A DNA stretch of 64,000 bases from CAZIPE01 sp964541305. Lineage in GTDB: Bacteria; Patescibacteriota; Saccharimonadia; Saccharimonadales; UBA7683. The notes beneath the pieces are model-generated. The model saw only the letters and a program-made list of their open reading frames with translations. It made no database searches and was not told where the DNA came from. This document shows, piece after piece, positions 6,902 through 15,951 of the stretch. The translations under genes were made by a program, and so were the position numbers. The DNA lies in contig CAZIPE010000004.1 in NCBI GenBank assembly GCA_964541305.1, positions 1 through 64,000 on the forward strand, written 5' to 3'. Every line of letters begins with the position of its first letter. The stretch's first letter is position 1.

Positions 6902-8746
6902 ATGTGCGGAATAGTCGGATATATAGGTAATCAAGCGGCTAGTCCACTACTTTTAGATGGTCTTCGTACGCTTGAATATCGAGGGTATGATTCAGCTGGT
7001 GTTGCTCTACTCACTCGTGAGGATAATTCACAGGCTACTATTGAGACTATTAAAAGTGCTGGTCGGATTGGTCAGCTCGAACAACTGCTTAGTGATCGAC
7101 CAAACAACTCGGAGATGCTCGGTATTGGTCATACCCGCTGGGCAACGCATGGACCAGCCAGCACCACCAATTCTCACCCTCATAGTAGCAGCGATGGCTC
7201 TATATCTGTGGTGCATAACGGAATCATTGAAAACTACCAGGTTATAAAGAGCTTCTTACAAAAAGAAGGGTTTGAATTTGTATCTGAAACCGATACCGAA
7301 GTAATCCCCCAACTCATTTCCTATCACTTTAAAAAGTCGGGAGATATTGAAAAGGCCTTTGAAGATACCCTTAGTCAACTGGACGGCGCCTACGCCATTG
7401 TCATGATCAGCACCCACGCACCTGACACCTTATTTGCCGCTAAGCTCTCTAGTCCCCTGTTAATTGGTTTAAAAGATAAAGAGATTTTCCTCGCATCTGA
7501 TGCCAGTGCCCTTCCTCAGGGATTCAATAAGTTGATCTATCTAGAAGATTTTGAGATGGCTGTTATTAAAGACGGTGAGCCTCACCTTACAAACTTTAAA
7601 GAACATGTAGCTGTAGAAAAAGAGCCCGAGGATTTAACTGAATTCTCGCTACGTGCCAGCAAAGGAGATTTCGCTCACTACATGCTCAAAGAAATTCATG
7701 ATGCACCAGAAACGATCCGTGGTGCTACCGCAGGGAGAGTGCGCCTGAGCGATAAAACCGTAAAACTTGGTGGTCTTGAGTCGGTACTAAACCAACTTGA
7801 ACACATCGATCGAATAATAATTGTCGCCTGTGGAACATCGTATTATGCCGGTATGGTGGGTGAATACCTTATTGAAGAAATTGCCGGAATCCCCGTTGAA
7901 GTTCAGCTAGCCTCAGAATTCAAATACCGCAACGAGCCACTTTCAAGTAGTACCGCTGTGCTTGCCATTTCGCAATCTGGCGAAACAGCTGATACGATCG
8001 CAGCCCTAAAAAAAGTTGAAGATTACGGAATTTTACGTCTTGGTATCGTAAACGCACCCGGCTCAACTATTGCTCGCATGACCGATGCTGGCGTATATTG
8101 TCATGCCGGACCCGAACATTCGGTTGCCTCAACCAAAGCCTTTATTGCACAGGTTTCAATTCTAAATCTCATTGCTCTGCACCTTGCAGACTCATCAACA
8201 CCCTTATACATGCCGCTACTGGAAGAACTCTCTCACCTTGATGAAAAAGCACAGGCTATACTTGACCAAGCTGAGACAATTCAAACGATTGCGAAGAAAT
8301 ATGCGGGCATTCAAGACATCCTTTACATTGGTCGAGGCTACGGCTACCCGTCGGCTGTTGAGGGAGCACTTAAGCTAAAAGAGGTGTCGTACATTCATGC
8401 TGAAGGCTATGCAGCAGGTGAAATGAAGCACGGACCTCTTGCTATGATTGATGAGAACTTTCCTACCTTTGCTATTGCCACAGACGACGGACACTTAGAA
8501 AAAACTATTTCCAACATCGAAGAAATACATGCCCGAAAAGGACCCGTCATTGCCCTCATCGACTCAGTAAATGAGAACCTTGAAAATCTCGTGCGAGATA
8601 TTATTGTTGTCCCAAAGACACTCCCTCAAACCCAGCCAATTCTTAATGCCATTGCCTTGCAGTTGTTCGCGTATTACGTCGCGCTAGAAAAAGGTTTCGA
8701 TATCGATCAACCCAGAAACCTCGCAAAGTCTGTCACTGTCGAATAA
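6902..8746 (+). CDS. glmS: Glutamine--fructose-6-phosphate aminotransferase
   Basis: Converts fructose 6-phosphate and glutamine to glucosamine 6-phosphate, the entry to UDP-GlcNAc for peptidoglycan and surface glycans. The 614-aa length is normal. The start MCGIVGYIGN exposes the N-terminal nucleophile Cys after Met removal. Other marks are the LEYRGYDSAGVA glutaminase motif, two SIS domains (about residues 290-430 and 465-600) with CGTSYYAGMVGEY and SQSGETADTIAAL, and the terminal LAKSVTVE. An AAGGAG Shine-Dalgarno sits 7-8 nt upstream, overlapping the end of the preceding glycosyltransferase. I see no glmS ribozyme, and there is no room for one. Confidence 0.97.
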   Translation: MCGIVGYIGNQAASPLLLDGLRTLEYRGYDSAGVALLTREDNSQATIETIKSAGRIGQLEQLLSDRPNNSEMLGIGHTRWATHGPASTTNSHPHSSSDGSISVVHNGIIENYQVIKSFLQKEGFEFVSETDTEVIPQLISYHFKKSGDIEKAFEDTLSQLDGAYAIVMISTHAPDTLFAAKLSSPLLIGLKDKEIFLASDASALPQGFNKLIYLEDFEMAVIKDGEPHLTNFKEHVAVEKEPEDLTEFSLRASKGDFAHYMLKEIHDAPETIRGATAGRVRLSDKTVKLGGLESVLNQLEHIDRIIIVACGTSYYAGMVGEYLIEEIAGIPVEVQLASEFKYRNEPLSSSTAVLAISQSGETADTIAALKKVEDYGILRLGIVNAPGSTIARMTDAGVYCHAGPEHSVASTKAFIAQVSILNLIALHLADSSTPLYMPLLEELSHLDEKAQAILDQAETIQTIAKKYAGIQDILYIGRGYGYPSAVEGALKLKEVSYIHAEGYAAGEMKHGPLAMIDENFPTFAIATDDGHLEKTISNIEEIHARKGPVIALIDSVNENLENLVRDIIVVPKTLPQTQPILNAIALQLFAYYVALEKGFDIDQPRNLAKSVTVE

Positions 8747-8833
8747 TAGCAGCTCTAAAAACAAAGTCTAATCCTTTTATTATAAATATGCAGTATCATT
8801 ATTATAAGAATATTAACGAGGAAATTATAATAC

Positions 8834-10183
8834 ATGAATCAAACACCACTTTCGGCTATTTTTAAGGCCTACGATGTGCGCGGTAAAGTTGGAACTGAAC
8901 TTTCAAGCGAAGTAGCTAAAAATATTGGCCGAGCGTTGGCAGACTACCTGCCTACCGAAGGGGTGGTGGCTGTAGGTAGAGATATGCGACCCGATAGCAT
9001 GGAGCTTTGTCAAAATGTTATTGCCGGGCTCACTCAACAAGGAAGAGACGTCATTGATCTTGGTATGATAACCAGTGACATGAGTTATTTTGCGGTAGGC
9101 AAATACAATCTTGCTGGTGCGGCTATGGTTACCGCCAGTCACAACCCTGGTGAATACAACGGTATTAAACTTTACTGCGACCAAGTAATTGCCGTCGGGC
9201 TTGATAGTGGTCTCGACATTATTCGTGATGCAGTCTTGAAAGATAGCTTTATCAAGTCTTCAAAAAAAGGCAACGTTTCAAAGAAGGATATAACAAAAGA
9301 CTGGATCTCGCATGCCCTGTCTTTTCTTGGTGGTACTCGTCTCAATTACAAAATAGCTATCGATGCCGGGAATGGGATGGCCGGCAAAATACTTCCTGTG
9401 CTAGAATCTGAATTACCTCTAAGTATTACTCCACTTTTTTGGGAACTTGACGGAACTTTTCCTAATCACGAGGCTAACCCACAAAAACCCGAGAACCTTA
9501 AAGACTTGATTGATGTCGTCTTAAAAGAAAAACTAGATTTTGGCGTAGCTTTTGATGGAGATGGAGACCGGGCGGGATTTGTTGATGACAAAGGTCGGGT
9601 AGTTGCGGGTACCGATCTTATTACAATCGTCGCCAAGCTTTACCTGGATAAGTTTCCGGGCAGCGAGATTGTTCATGAGGTTCGCACCTCACGAGCAACC
9701 CGAGAACATATTGAAAATTGGGGTGGCACACCGTATCGCACCAAAGCGGGGCGAGTGAGTATCGGAACTATTATGCGTGAGCGAAAAGCACCGTTTGGTG
9801 GCGAAACAACTGGTCACCTGTTTTTTAAAGAAAACTACTATGCAGACAGTGGTCTTATTGCTGCACTTATGGTCATGAAGGCACTAGCTGAATCAGGTAA
9901 GAAACTTAGTGAGCTCGTTGATGAATACCATATCTACACGACAACTCCAGAGATTAATTTTGAGGTAAACGATAAAGATTCTGCCATTAAATCTGTCCGT
10001 GAGATGTTCTTGGAAGCAAAAGAAGATTGGCTTGATGGTTTGAGCCTAGAATTTGCAAATGGCAGCTGGCTTAACCTGCGAGCTAGTAACACTGAACCGC
10101 TTCTGCGACTCAACGCCGAAGCTCCTACCGAACAAGAGCTATATACGTTAATAAAAAAGGTTACATCTGTTTTAGAATCCTGA
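8834..10183 (+). CDS. Phosphomannomutase/phosphoglucomutase
   Basis: A 449-aa alpha-D-phosphohexomutase that interconverts hexose 6- and 1-phosphates, supplying glucose 1-phosphate for RfbA and possibly mannose 1-phosphate. All four family sites are visible: the phosphoserine loop TASHNPGEYNGIKLY, the metal loop DGDGDRAGF, the sugar-binding loop GGETTGHLFF and the phosphate-binding RASNTEPLLRLN. Length is typical of ManB/AlgC-type enzymes, and the sugar preference cannot be read from sequence. The 87-bp gap upstream is AT-rich with several TATAAT-like hexamers and a weak GAGG, so the exact promoter is ambiguous. Confidence 0.93.
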   Translation: MNQTPLSAIFKAYDVRGKVGTELSSEVAKNIGRALADYLPTEGVVAVGRDMRPDSMELCQNVIAGLTQQGRDVIDLGMITSDMSYFAVGKYNLAGAAMVTASHNPGEYNGIKLYCDQVIAVGLDSGLDIIRDAVLKDSFIKSSKKGNVSKKDITKDWISHALSFLGGTRLNYKIAIDAGNGMAGKILPVLESELPLSITPLFWELDGTFPNHEANPQKPENLKDLIDVVLKEKLDFGVAFDGDGDRAGFVDDKGRVVAGTDLITIVAKLYLDKFPGSEIVHEVRTSRATREHIENWGGTPYRTKAGRVSIGTIMRERKAPFGGETTGHLFFKENYYADSGLIAALMVMKALAESGKKLSELVDEYHIYTTTPEINFEVNDKDSAIKSVREMFLEAKEDWLDGLSLEFANGSWLNLRASNTEPLLRLNAEAPTEQELYTLIKKVTSVLES

Positions 10184-10190
10184 TAATTGG

Positions 10191-10196
10191 TATACT
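10191..10196 (+). promoter_or_regulatory. -10 box before rfbB
   Basis: TATACT ends 9 nt before the rfbB ATG at 10206, predicting a 5' leader of only about 3 nt. It would drive the rfbBCDA operon. Confidence 0.5.
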
Positions 10197-10205
10197 AGGT
10201 AGCAT

Positions 10206-11204
10206 ATGAAGTTACTCGTAACTGGCGGAGCAGGATTCATCGGATCAAACTTTGTTCATTATGTTTTAAAGAATAGACCTGATTACACAATTACAGTTCT
10301 AGATAAGTTAACCTATGCGGGCAATAAAGATAACCTGGTGGAGGCTGATACTACGCGTTGCGAATTGGTTGTCGGAGATATTTGTGACGAAGTTTTGGTG
10401 GATAAGTTAGTGAGTGAAGCTGATGCAATTGTGCACTTTGCGGCTGAATCTCATAACGACAATTCCCTACACAGTCCTCGCCCGTTTTTAGATACAAATA
10501 TTATTGGCACCTACACACTTATTGAGGCTGCTCGAAAACACGAAACTCGCTATCACCACATATCAACTGATGAGGTGTATGGCGATCTTGAGCTTGACGA
10601 TCCTAAAAAATTTACAGAAAGCACTCCCTACAATCCTTCGAGCCCGTATTCCAGCACTAAGGCAGGTTCTGATCTTTTAGTTCGGGCCTGGGTTCGTTCA
10701 TTTGGTGTTCAAGCTACCATTTCAAACTGCTCAAATAATTATGGACCGTACCAACATGTAGAAAAGTTTATTCCTCGCCAAGTGACCGAAATTTTAGAAG
10801 GTAGAAAGCCAAAACTCTACGGTGCTGGAGAAAACGTTCGTGACTGGATTCATACAGAAGATCACTCATCTGCCGTTCTTACAATTTTAGAAAAAGGTGT
10901 TATTGGTGAAACATACTTAGTTGGAGCTGATGGAGAGAAAGATAATAAAACAGTTGTTGAGCTAATACTCAAACTTATGGGAAAAGATTCAAAAGATTAT
11001 GACCACGTAAATGACAGGCCTGGTCATGATATGCGTTACGCTATCGACAGCACCAAGCTTCGCACCGAGCTAGGTTGGAGCCCTGAATTTACTGATTTTG
11101 AGACGGGACTGAAAAGCACTATCGAGTGGTACAAAACTCACGAAAGTTGGTGGAAGCCACAAAAGAATGTAACCGAAGAAAAATACAAGGAGCTTGGAAG
11201 ATGA
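10206..11204 (+). CDS. rfbB: dTDP-glucose 4,6-dehydratase
   Basis: Second enzyme of dTDP-L-rhamnose synthesis, forming dTDP-4-keto-6-deoxyglucose. It is a 332-aa extended SDR with NAD-binding TGGAGFIGS near the N-terminus, the family hallmark AAESHNDNS, HISTDEVYGDL and the catalytic YSSTKAGSD (Tyr-x3-Lys). It is first in a four-gene cluster with overlapping junctions (ATGA to rfbC), so the pathway genes are co-translated. The order rfbB-C-D-A differs from the common BDAC order. Confidence 0.95.
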   Translation: MKLLVTGGAGFIGSNFVHYVLKNRPDYTITVLDKLTYAGNKDNLVEADTTRCELVVGDICDEVLVDKLVSEADAIVHFAAESHNDNSLHSPRPFLDTNIIGTYTLIEAARKHETRYHHISTDEVYGDLELDDPKKFTESTPYNPSSPYSSTKAGSDLLVRAWVRSFGVQATISNCSNNYGPYQHVEKFIPRQVTEILEGRKPKLYGAGENVRDWIHTEDHSSAVLTILEKGVIGETYLVGADGEKDNKTVVELILKLMGKDSKDYDHVNDRPGHDMRYAIDSTKLRTELGWSPEFTDFETGLKSTIEWYKTHESWWKPQKNVTEEKYKELGR

Positions 11205-11794
11205 AGCCACTAACCGTGACTGAAACAAAAATAAAAGGTTTGTATGAGGTTCAATTTAAAGTAATTGAAGAACCGCGCGGATCGGTTATGGAATTTTACC
11301 GTCAATCAGAGTTTGAAGCTGCTGGACTCCCATCACTTGGCGATAGGCCACAGGTTAACGCACCTCTTTCCATAAAAGGCGCTGTTCGGGGTATTCATGC
11401 TGAATACGCCCATAAACTTGTTTCGGTTGCTTCAGGCACGGTATACGCGGTCATTGTTGATCTCCGAGCAGAATCAGAAACTTTCGGCGAGTGGCTTGGC
11501 TTCACGCTTGAACGTGGTCGCGGACTTTTTGTTTCAAAAGGCCTTGGCAATTCATTTCAGTCTACCAGCGACGAGCCTTCTGTTTACCTTTATTACTTCG
11601 AGGAAGAGTGGCGTCCAGATATGCCCGGCATCGCCTGTAACCCACTTGATCCACAGCTGAATATTACCTGGCCAATCAAAGATGGTGAAGGTATGATTAT
11701 TTCTGAAAAAGATCGCGCGAATCCAAGCCTGGAGACAATTAAACAGGATTACGCTGCTGCACATGAACAAAAGAACGAGACTTACAATGGATAG
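11201..11794 (+). CDS. rfbC: dTDP-4-dehydrorhamnose 3,5-epimerase family protein
   Basis: A 197-aa cupin-fold epimerase that would convert dTDP-4-keto-6-deoxyglucose to dTDP-4-keto-L-rhamnose. The start MKPLTVTETKIKGLYE at 11201 overlaps the rfbB stop by ATGA; the longer frame from 11126 lies inside rfbB and is not credible. The core motif GAVRGIHAEYAHK corresponds to the family GVLRGLHYQ stretch with the active-site His. LVSVASGTVYAVIVDLR and the later PSVYLYYF region also fit. The sequence is rather divergent, but the position between rfbB and rfbD makes the role likely. Confidence 0.88.
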   Translation: MKPLTVTETKIKGLYEVQFKVIEEPRGSVMEFYRQSEFEAAGLPSLGDRPQVNAPLSIKGAVRGIHAEYAHKLVSVASGTVYAVIVDLRAESETFGEWLGFTLERGRGLFVSKGLGNSFQSTSDEPSVYLYYFEEEWRPDMPGIACNPLDPQLNITWPIKDGEGMIISEKDRANPSLETIKQDYAAAHEQKNETYNG

Positions 11795-12644
11795 TTCGAA
11801 GTTCTTTATTGTTGGGGCCAACGGGCAACTTGGTACGGCACTGCGCCAGAAATATCCAGACGCAAAGTATGCAGATATTGATGAGCTAAATATAACCGAT
11901 CGATCTTCTGTCGAGGCATTTGACTGGACCGGAATTGAAGTCATTCTTAATGCCGCCGCCTACACCAATGTAGATGGTGCCGAAACTCAGGAAGGGCGAG
12001 TTACAGCCTGGAAGGTGAACGCTACCGCTGTAGGGTATTTGGCAGAAGTTGCACGAACCTACGACATCACCCTGGTACACATTTCTACCGATTATGTGTT
12101 TGATGGTACAAAAAACATCCACACTGAAACCGAGGATTTCTCGCCTCTTAGCGTCTACGGCGCAAGTAAAGCTGCCGGCGACCTCTTGGTAGGGTCGTTG
12201 CCCAAGCACTTCATACTACGAACGAGTTGGGTAATTGGCGAAGGCAAAAACTTTGTTCGAACCATGCTAGGTTTAGCAGAAAAAGGTATCTCGCCAACAG
12301 TGGTTGCAGATCAAATTGGCCGGCTTACCTTTACGTCCGAACTTGTCAGAGCCATTGATCACTTGCTTTTTACAAACGCAGCATTCGGAACATACAATGT
12401 AAGCAATAGCGGTGAATCAGCCAGTTGGGCACAGATTACCCGTGCTATTTTTGAATATGCAGGAAAGTCAGATTTAACCGTGACCGATACAACTACGGCC
12501 ACATACTACGAAGGCAAGGAAGATATAGCCCCAAGACCACTACAAAGCACTCTCGATCTTTCGAAAATTGAAAGTACCGGCTTTGAAACAACCGACTGGC
12601 AGCACGACCTAAAAAGTTATATTCAAAAGGAGCTTGAATCATGA
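11787..12644 (+). CDS. rfbD: dTDP-4-dehydrorhamnose reductase
   Basis: Last enzyme of dTDP-L-rhamnose synthesis, reducing the 4-keto group with NAD(P)H. I chose the start at 11787 (MDSSKFFIVGANGQLG), overlapping the rfbC stop by 8 bp, because the glycine-rich FIVGANGQLG is normally within the first 15 residues; the frame also opens at 11763. The 285-aa protein shows NAAAYTNVDGAE, HISTDYVFDG and VYGASKAAGD (Tyr-x3-Lys), followed by the substrate-binding ILRTSWVIGEG. Confidence 0.94.
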   Translation: MDSSKFFIVGANGQLGTALRQKYPDAKYADIDELNITDRSSVEAFDWTGIEVILNAAAYTNVDGAETQEGRVTAWKVNATAVGYLAEVARTYDITLVHISTDYVFDGTKNIHTETEDFSPLSVYGASKAAGDLLVGSLPKHFILRTSWVIGEGKNFVRTMLGLAEKGISPTVVADQIGRLTFTSELVRAIDHLLFTNAAFGTYNVSNSGESASWAQITRAIFEYAGKSDLTVTDTTTATYYEGKEDIAPRPLQSTLDLSKIESTGFETTDWQHDLKSYIQKELES

Positions 12645-13504
12645 AAGGTATTATTTTAGCAGGGGGTTCCGGAACGCGACTCTACCCCATTACCAAGGGT
12701 ATCTCTAAGCAGTTGATGCCGATTTATGACAAGCCAATGGTATATTATCCGCTATCGACACTTATGATGGCTGGTATTAAAGATATACTAGTTATTACCA
12801 CACCCGATGATGCAGAAAGTTTCCAGCGCCTACTAGGCGATGGATCGGAACTTGGTATTACTCTCAGCTATGCATCTCAGCCAAGCCCTGACGGCTTAGC
12901 CCAGGCGTTTATTATTGGCGAGGAATTTATTGGTGAAGATAGTGTTGCGCTGGTACTTGGAGATAATATCTTTCATGGATACGGTTTCGGTCAGAGTCTC
13001 AAGGAATGTGTAAATCCTGATGGCGGTGTCGTGTTTGCCTACCAGGTTTCAGACCCTGAACGCTATGGAGTAGTAGACTTTGACGAGAATATGCACGCTG
13101 TTTCAGTTGAAGAAAAACCAGAAAACCCTAAGTCTAATTACGCTGTAGTTGGATTATATTTTTATGACAATAGCGTAATTGAAATCGCAAAAAATATTAC
13201 ACCAAGCGAACGTGGTGAACTTGAAATAACCTCAATTAACGAAGAGTACCTCAACCAAGGAAAGCTCAAGGTACAGGTCATGGACAGAGGCACTGCCTGG
13301 CTTGATACTGGTACTTTTAGCTCTATGAATGATGCCAGTGAGTATATCCGCGTTATAGAAAAACGCACGGGACTAAAAATTGGTTGTATTGAAGAAATTG
13401 CCTGGCGCAATGACTGGATATCGAGTGAGCAGCTAGCACAACTTGCTCAACCGCTCACTAAAAGTGGGTATGGCAGGTATTTATCTCGACTTCTTGAAAC
13501 TTAG
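12641..13504 (+). CDS. rfbA: Glucose-1-phosphate thymidylyltransferase
   Basis: First enzyme of the dTDP-L-rhamnose pathway, joining dTTP and glucose 1-phosphate. The 287-aa protein opens with KGIILAGGSGTRLYPIT and SKQLMPIYDKPMVYYPLS, the nucleotide- and metal-binding motifs. LGDNIFHGYGF and EEKPENPKSNYAVVGLYFYD follow, typical of RmlA. It overlaps rfbD by ATGA. Its stop overlaps by 4 bp the stop of the convergent minus-strand gene, leaving no room for a terminator. Confidence 0.96.
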   Translation: MKGIILAGGSGTRLYPITKGISKQLMPIYDKPMVYYPLSTLMMAGIKDILVITTPDDAESFQRLLGDGSELGITLSYASQPSPDGLAQAFIIGEEFIGEDSVALVLGDNIFHGYGFGQSLKECVNPDGGVVFAYQVSDPERYGVVDFDENMHAVSVEEKPENPKSNYAVVGLYFYDNSVIEIAKNITPSERGELEITSINEEYLNQGKLKVQVMDRGTAWLDTGTFSSMNDASEYIRVIEKRTGLKIGCIEEIAWRNDWISSEQLAQLAQPLTKSGYGRYLSRLLET

Positions 13505-14991
13505 TGAGGGATGAATATCTTTAGGACATTTTGAGCTTGTTGATTTAGTCGTAAAACAGTATTGTTTTGCCAATACCACAGACTGTCTGATCTAATAATC
13601 CACCCGGATACACCGGCCCCCCATGAGTAAAGTAGGATTACAGCTACCGCTACATACATTTTTGTATTGCGCGACACCTTAACCTGTTTTAATGCTGTTA
13701 CGAATACTAGAAATATGGGCAGTAGAAGCGGGTAGGTATATCGAGCTTGAATAGCATAGGCTGACCCTACTTTTAAATAGCTGGCATAGTTGAATAGCCA
13801 CAATATACCCAAATATATACCTGAGACAATTATTGTCACCCTTATTAATGTGTCTCTCCAAAGTATCTTCCTATAGACAACTATCAATGCGCCACCAATC
13901 ACTACCATGATATACGCAACGGTGATGGGGATAGGCATAATCGGCCTCAGAACTATCGGCCCAAAAGGCTCAAGCGGTGAAACGACGACGGTTGGGGTGT
14001 GACTAAAAATAGCATAATATCCACGCATCATCTTGGTAACCCAGTGTTGGCTATAGCTTACAATATTCCCGAACTCTTTTTCTTTGGTTTGTTCATACCT
14101 AATTTTCGCCTGATTGTTACGATACCAGGGCATAAATTTACTACAAACACTCTCAGTTTGTACAAGCTCACAATTTGGATCAGGCTCTCTATACCTGATC
14201 ATATTAGTCCCAATGCGTTCAGTAAACAAACTACATGCTGCAATAAGAAGCATCACAAGACCTAATTTCATCCATAAAGAGTACTTTGAAAAATCTTTAT
14301 ATATGTAGTTTATTGATTTTTTAAGAGGTCCACTTTTCCGAACAAAAGTAAACAGCACTACGGTAAACAGAATTCCGGAAATGATAAAAAATGTGTACTT
14401 AACTAAAATCGTTAATAGCCCAACAGAAACAAACAAAATCCAATGCTTCGCGCTCAGTCTCTTTTCGTGCATTAGTTGATATGCGAGAAAGAAGCTTACT
14501 GCCGCCCCCAGCAACATGAGGTTGTCGTAGTTCACGTGCGCCGCCAGGAACGGAACTATAGGCGTAAAAACAAAGAGCAATGCCACTACGTTTATTAGCC
14601 GTCGGGGTACTCCAACGCTCATAAATAACTTTCTGAACACAATAATTGCAGCTACAACAAAAGCAATATTAATCAGACGCATTAAGACAACGAGTACTGT
14701 TTCACTATCGATGAATACGTCGAATAACCTATAGGGGAAGCTCATTAGGTAATGGTAAAGGTATGATGGCATGCGCGTAATGTCGCCATAGACACTAGCT
14801 TCAGCGGGTTGCATAGAGATAAACGGCGACCACTGCTGTGAATATATTTTGATAATTCCCGAGTGGTAATATTCATCAAATGGTAGCGGATAAATTGCAG
14901 AGATAGCGAGCCAGATTGATTGAATAATGAGTATACCAACTGATGCAATAAAAAATGTGGTGGACTCCAGCCATTTGTATATATTCTTCAT
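13501..14991 (-). CDS. Polytopic membrane protein, GT-C glycosyltransferase-like
   Basis: A 496-aa protein with about ten to twelve hydrophobic helices. The first extracytoplasmic loop is acidic and aromatic (LPFDEYYHSGIIKIYS), where GT-C enzymes of the PMT/ArnT type carry their catalytic Asp; a second long loop of about 80 residues with four Cys follows helix 7. I infer a polyprenyl-phosphate-sugar-dependent mannosyl/arabinosyl-type transferase or a related DUF2142-like protein, without being able to choose. It is the last gene of a five-gene minus-strand operon starting at 19181, 6 bp after the flippase-like gene. Confidence 0.65.
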   Translation of the reverse strand: MKNIYKWLESTTFFIASVGILIIQSIWLAISAIYPLPFDEYYHSGIIKIYSQQWSPFISMQPAEASVYGDITRMPSYLYHYLMSFPYRLFDVFIDSETVLVVLMRLINIAFVVAAIIVFRKLFMSVGVPRRLINVVALLFVFTPIVPFLAAHVNYDNLMLLGAAVSFFLAYQLMHEKRLSAKHWILFVSVGLLTILVKYTFFIISGILFTVVLFTFVRKSGPLKKSINYIYKDFSKYSLWMKLGLVMLLIAACSLFTERIGTNMIRYREPDPNCELVQTESVCSKFMPWYRNNQAKIRYEQTKEKEFGNIVSYSQHWVTKMMRGYYAIFSHTPTVVVSPLEPFGPIVLRPIMPIPITVAYIMVVIGGALIVVYRKILWRDTLIRVTIIVSGIYLGILWLFNYASYLKVGSAYAIQARYTYPLLLPIFLVFVTALKQVKVSRNTKMYVAVAVILLYSWGAGVSGWIIRSDSLWYWQNNTVLRLNQQAQNVLKIFIPH

Positions 14992-14997
14992 ATTCTA

Positions 14998-15951
14998 TTA
15001 TTCTATTTGTAAGTTCTCTTTATTTCTGGTTTTTGCGGTGGCTGCCCACATAGCTAGCATTATGAAAAATAATACCCCCCGATCGACAAGGGCGATACTT
15101 AAAACTTCAGGACCGCTTAGTCCTAGGACGGTCGCTGAAAATACATATACTGCCTCTTTTATTCCAATATTTGCTGGGGTGATGTTAATAACAAAGCTAA
15201 GTGAGCCAATTGCACTCATCAAAACGACTTCGGGTAAAGTAATGCCTATCCCTAATGATAGGGCAATTACTTTAGTGATGAAACAACTAGTTGCAAAACT
15301 AAGTGCTGTGACAAAAATTAACTTAAGTAGTAATCTGGTATCTTTTTTGATTATATCCCATCCATTTGCTACTTGATTGAGTAAGCCAACGAGTTTTCTT
15401 AACTTTATAATTTTTATCTTTTCGAGGGTCTGTTTTGATAGAGGTTTAAGCATCATTGTTACCAGTGAGGTGACGAGTATTACGCCGAAAACTAAAGCTA
15501 ACACAGTGAACTGAGGGCTTCTTTCTTGAAATAAACTTGCGAGTGCCAGTAGGCCGAAAAAGCTAGTACAGAAGAAGACAATTACGTAATTACCTGAGAG
15601 CGTTGAGATGTAATCGGTATACGAAAGATTATGTTTCTTTTTCAGGTATATTGCCCTAAAACCAAGACCTCCACCAGCTGGCGCAAAAAAGTTACCAATT
15701 GATGATAGAACCGAAACGTATGTACTTTCCTTTAATGGAAGGATTTTATTAAATGGTTGGACAATTAATTTTAAGAATATGCTGTTGTATAGCATTAAGG
15801 CTACATCAGCTACTGCGACAAGTATAAGGAATGGTATTTTAATATCCAGTATTGGTTTGAAAGATTCCAAGTTAGCAATAAAATACCAAACAAACAGAAT
15901 CAACACCGCCAAAGTTAGAAACTTTTTGGAGTTACTTTTTATATAGTTCAT
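14998..15951 (-). CDS. Lysylphosphatidylglycerol synthase TM region / UPF0104-type flippase-like protein
   Basis: A 317-aa protein with about eight transmembrane helices of the AglD/MprF transmembrane family. Family-like stretches are SIGNFFAPAGGGLGFRAIYLKKKH near residue 90 and NITPANIGIKEAVYVFSATVLG near residue 255, where the Pro/Gly-rich turn and Glu are conserved. Members are linked to lipid or lipid-linked sugar translocation. No catalytic aminoacyl-transferase domain is attached. It overlaps the upstream glycosyltransferase by ATGA, supporting a role in the same glycolipid pathway. Confidence 0.8.
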   Translation of the reverse strand: MNYIKSNSKKFLTLAVLILFVWYFIANLESFKPILDIKIPFLILVAVADVALMLYNSIFLKLIVQPFNKILPLKESTYVSVLSSIGNFFAPAGGGLGFRAIYLKKKHNLSYTDYISTLSGNYVIVFFCTSFFGLLALASLFQERSPQFTVLALVFGVILVTSLVTMMLKPLSKQTLEKIKIIKLRKLVGLLNQVANGWDIIKKDTRLLLKLIFVTALSFATSCFITKVIALSLGIGITLPEVVLMSAIGSLSFVINITPANIGIKEAVYVFSATVLGLSGPEVLSIALVDRGVLFFIMLAMWAATAKTRNKENLQIE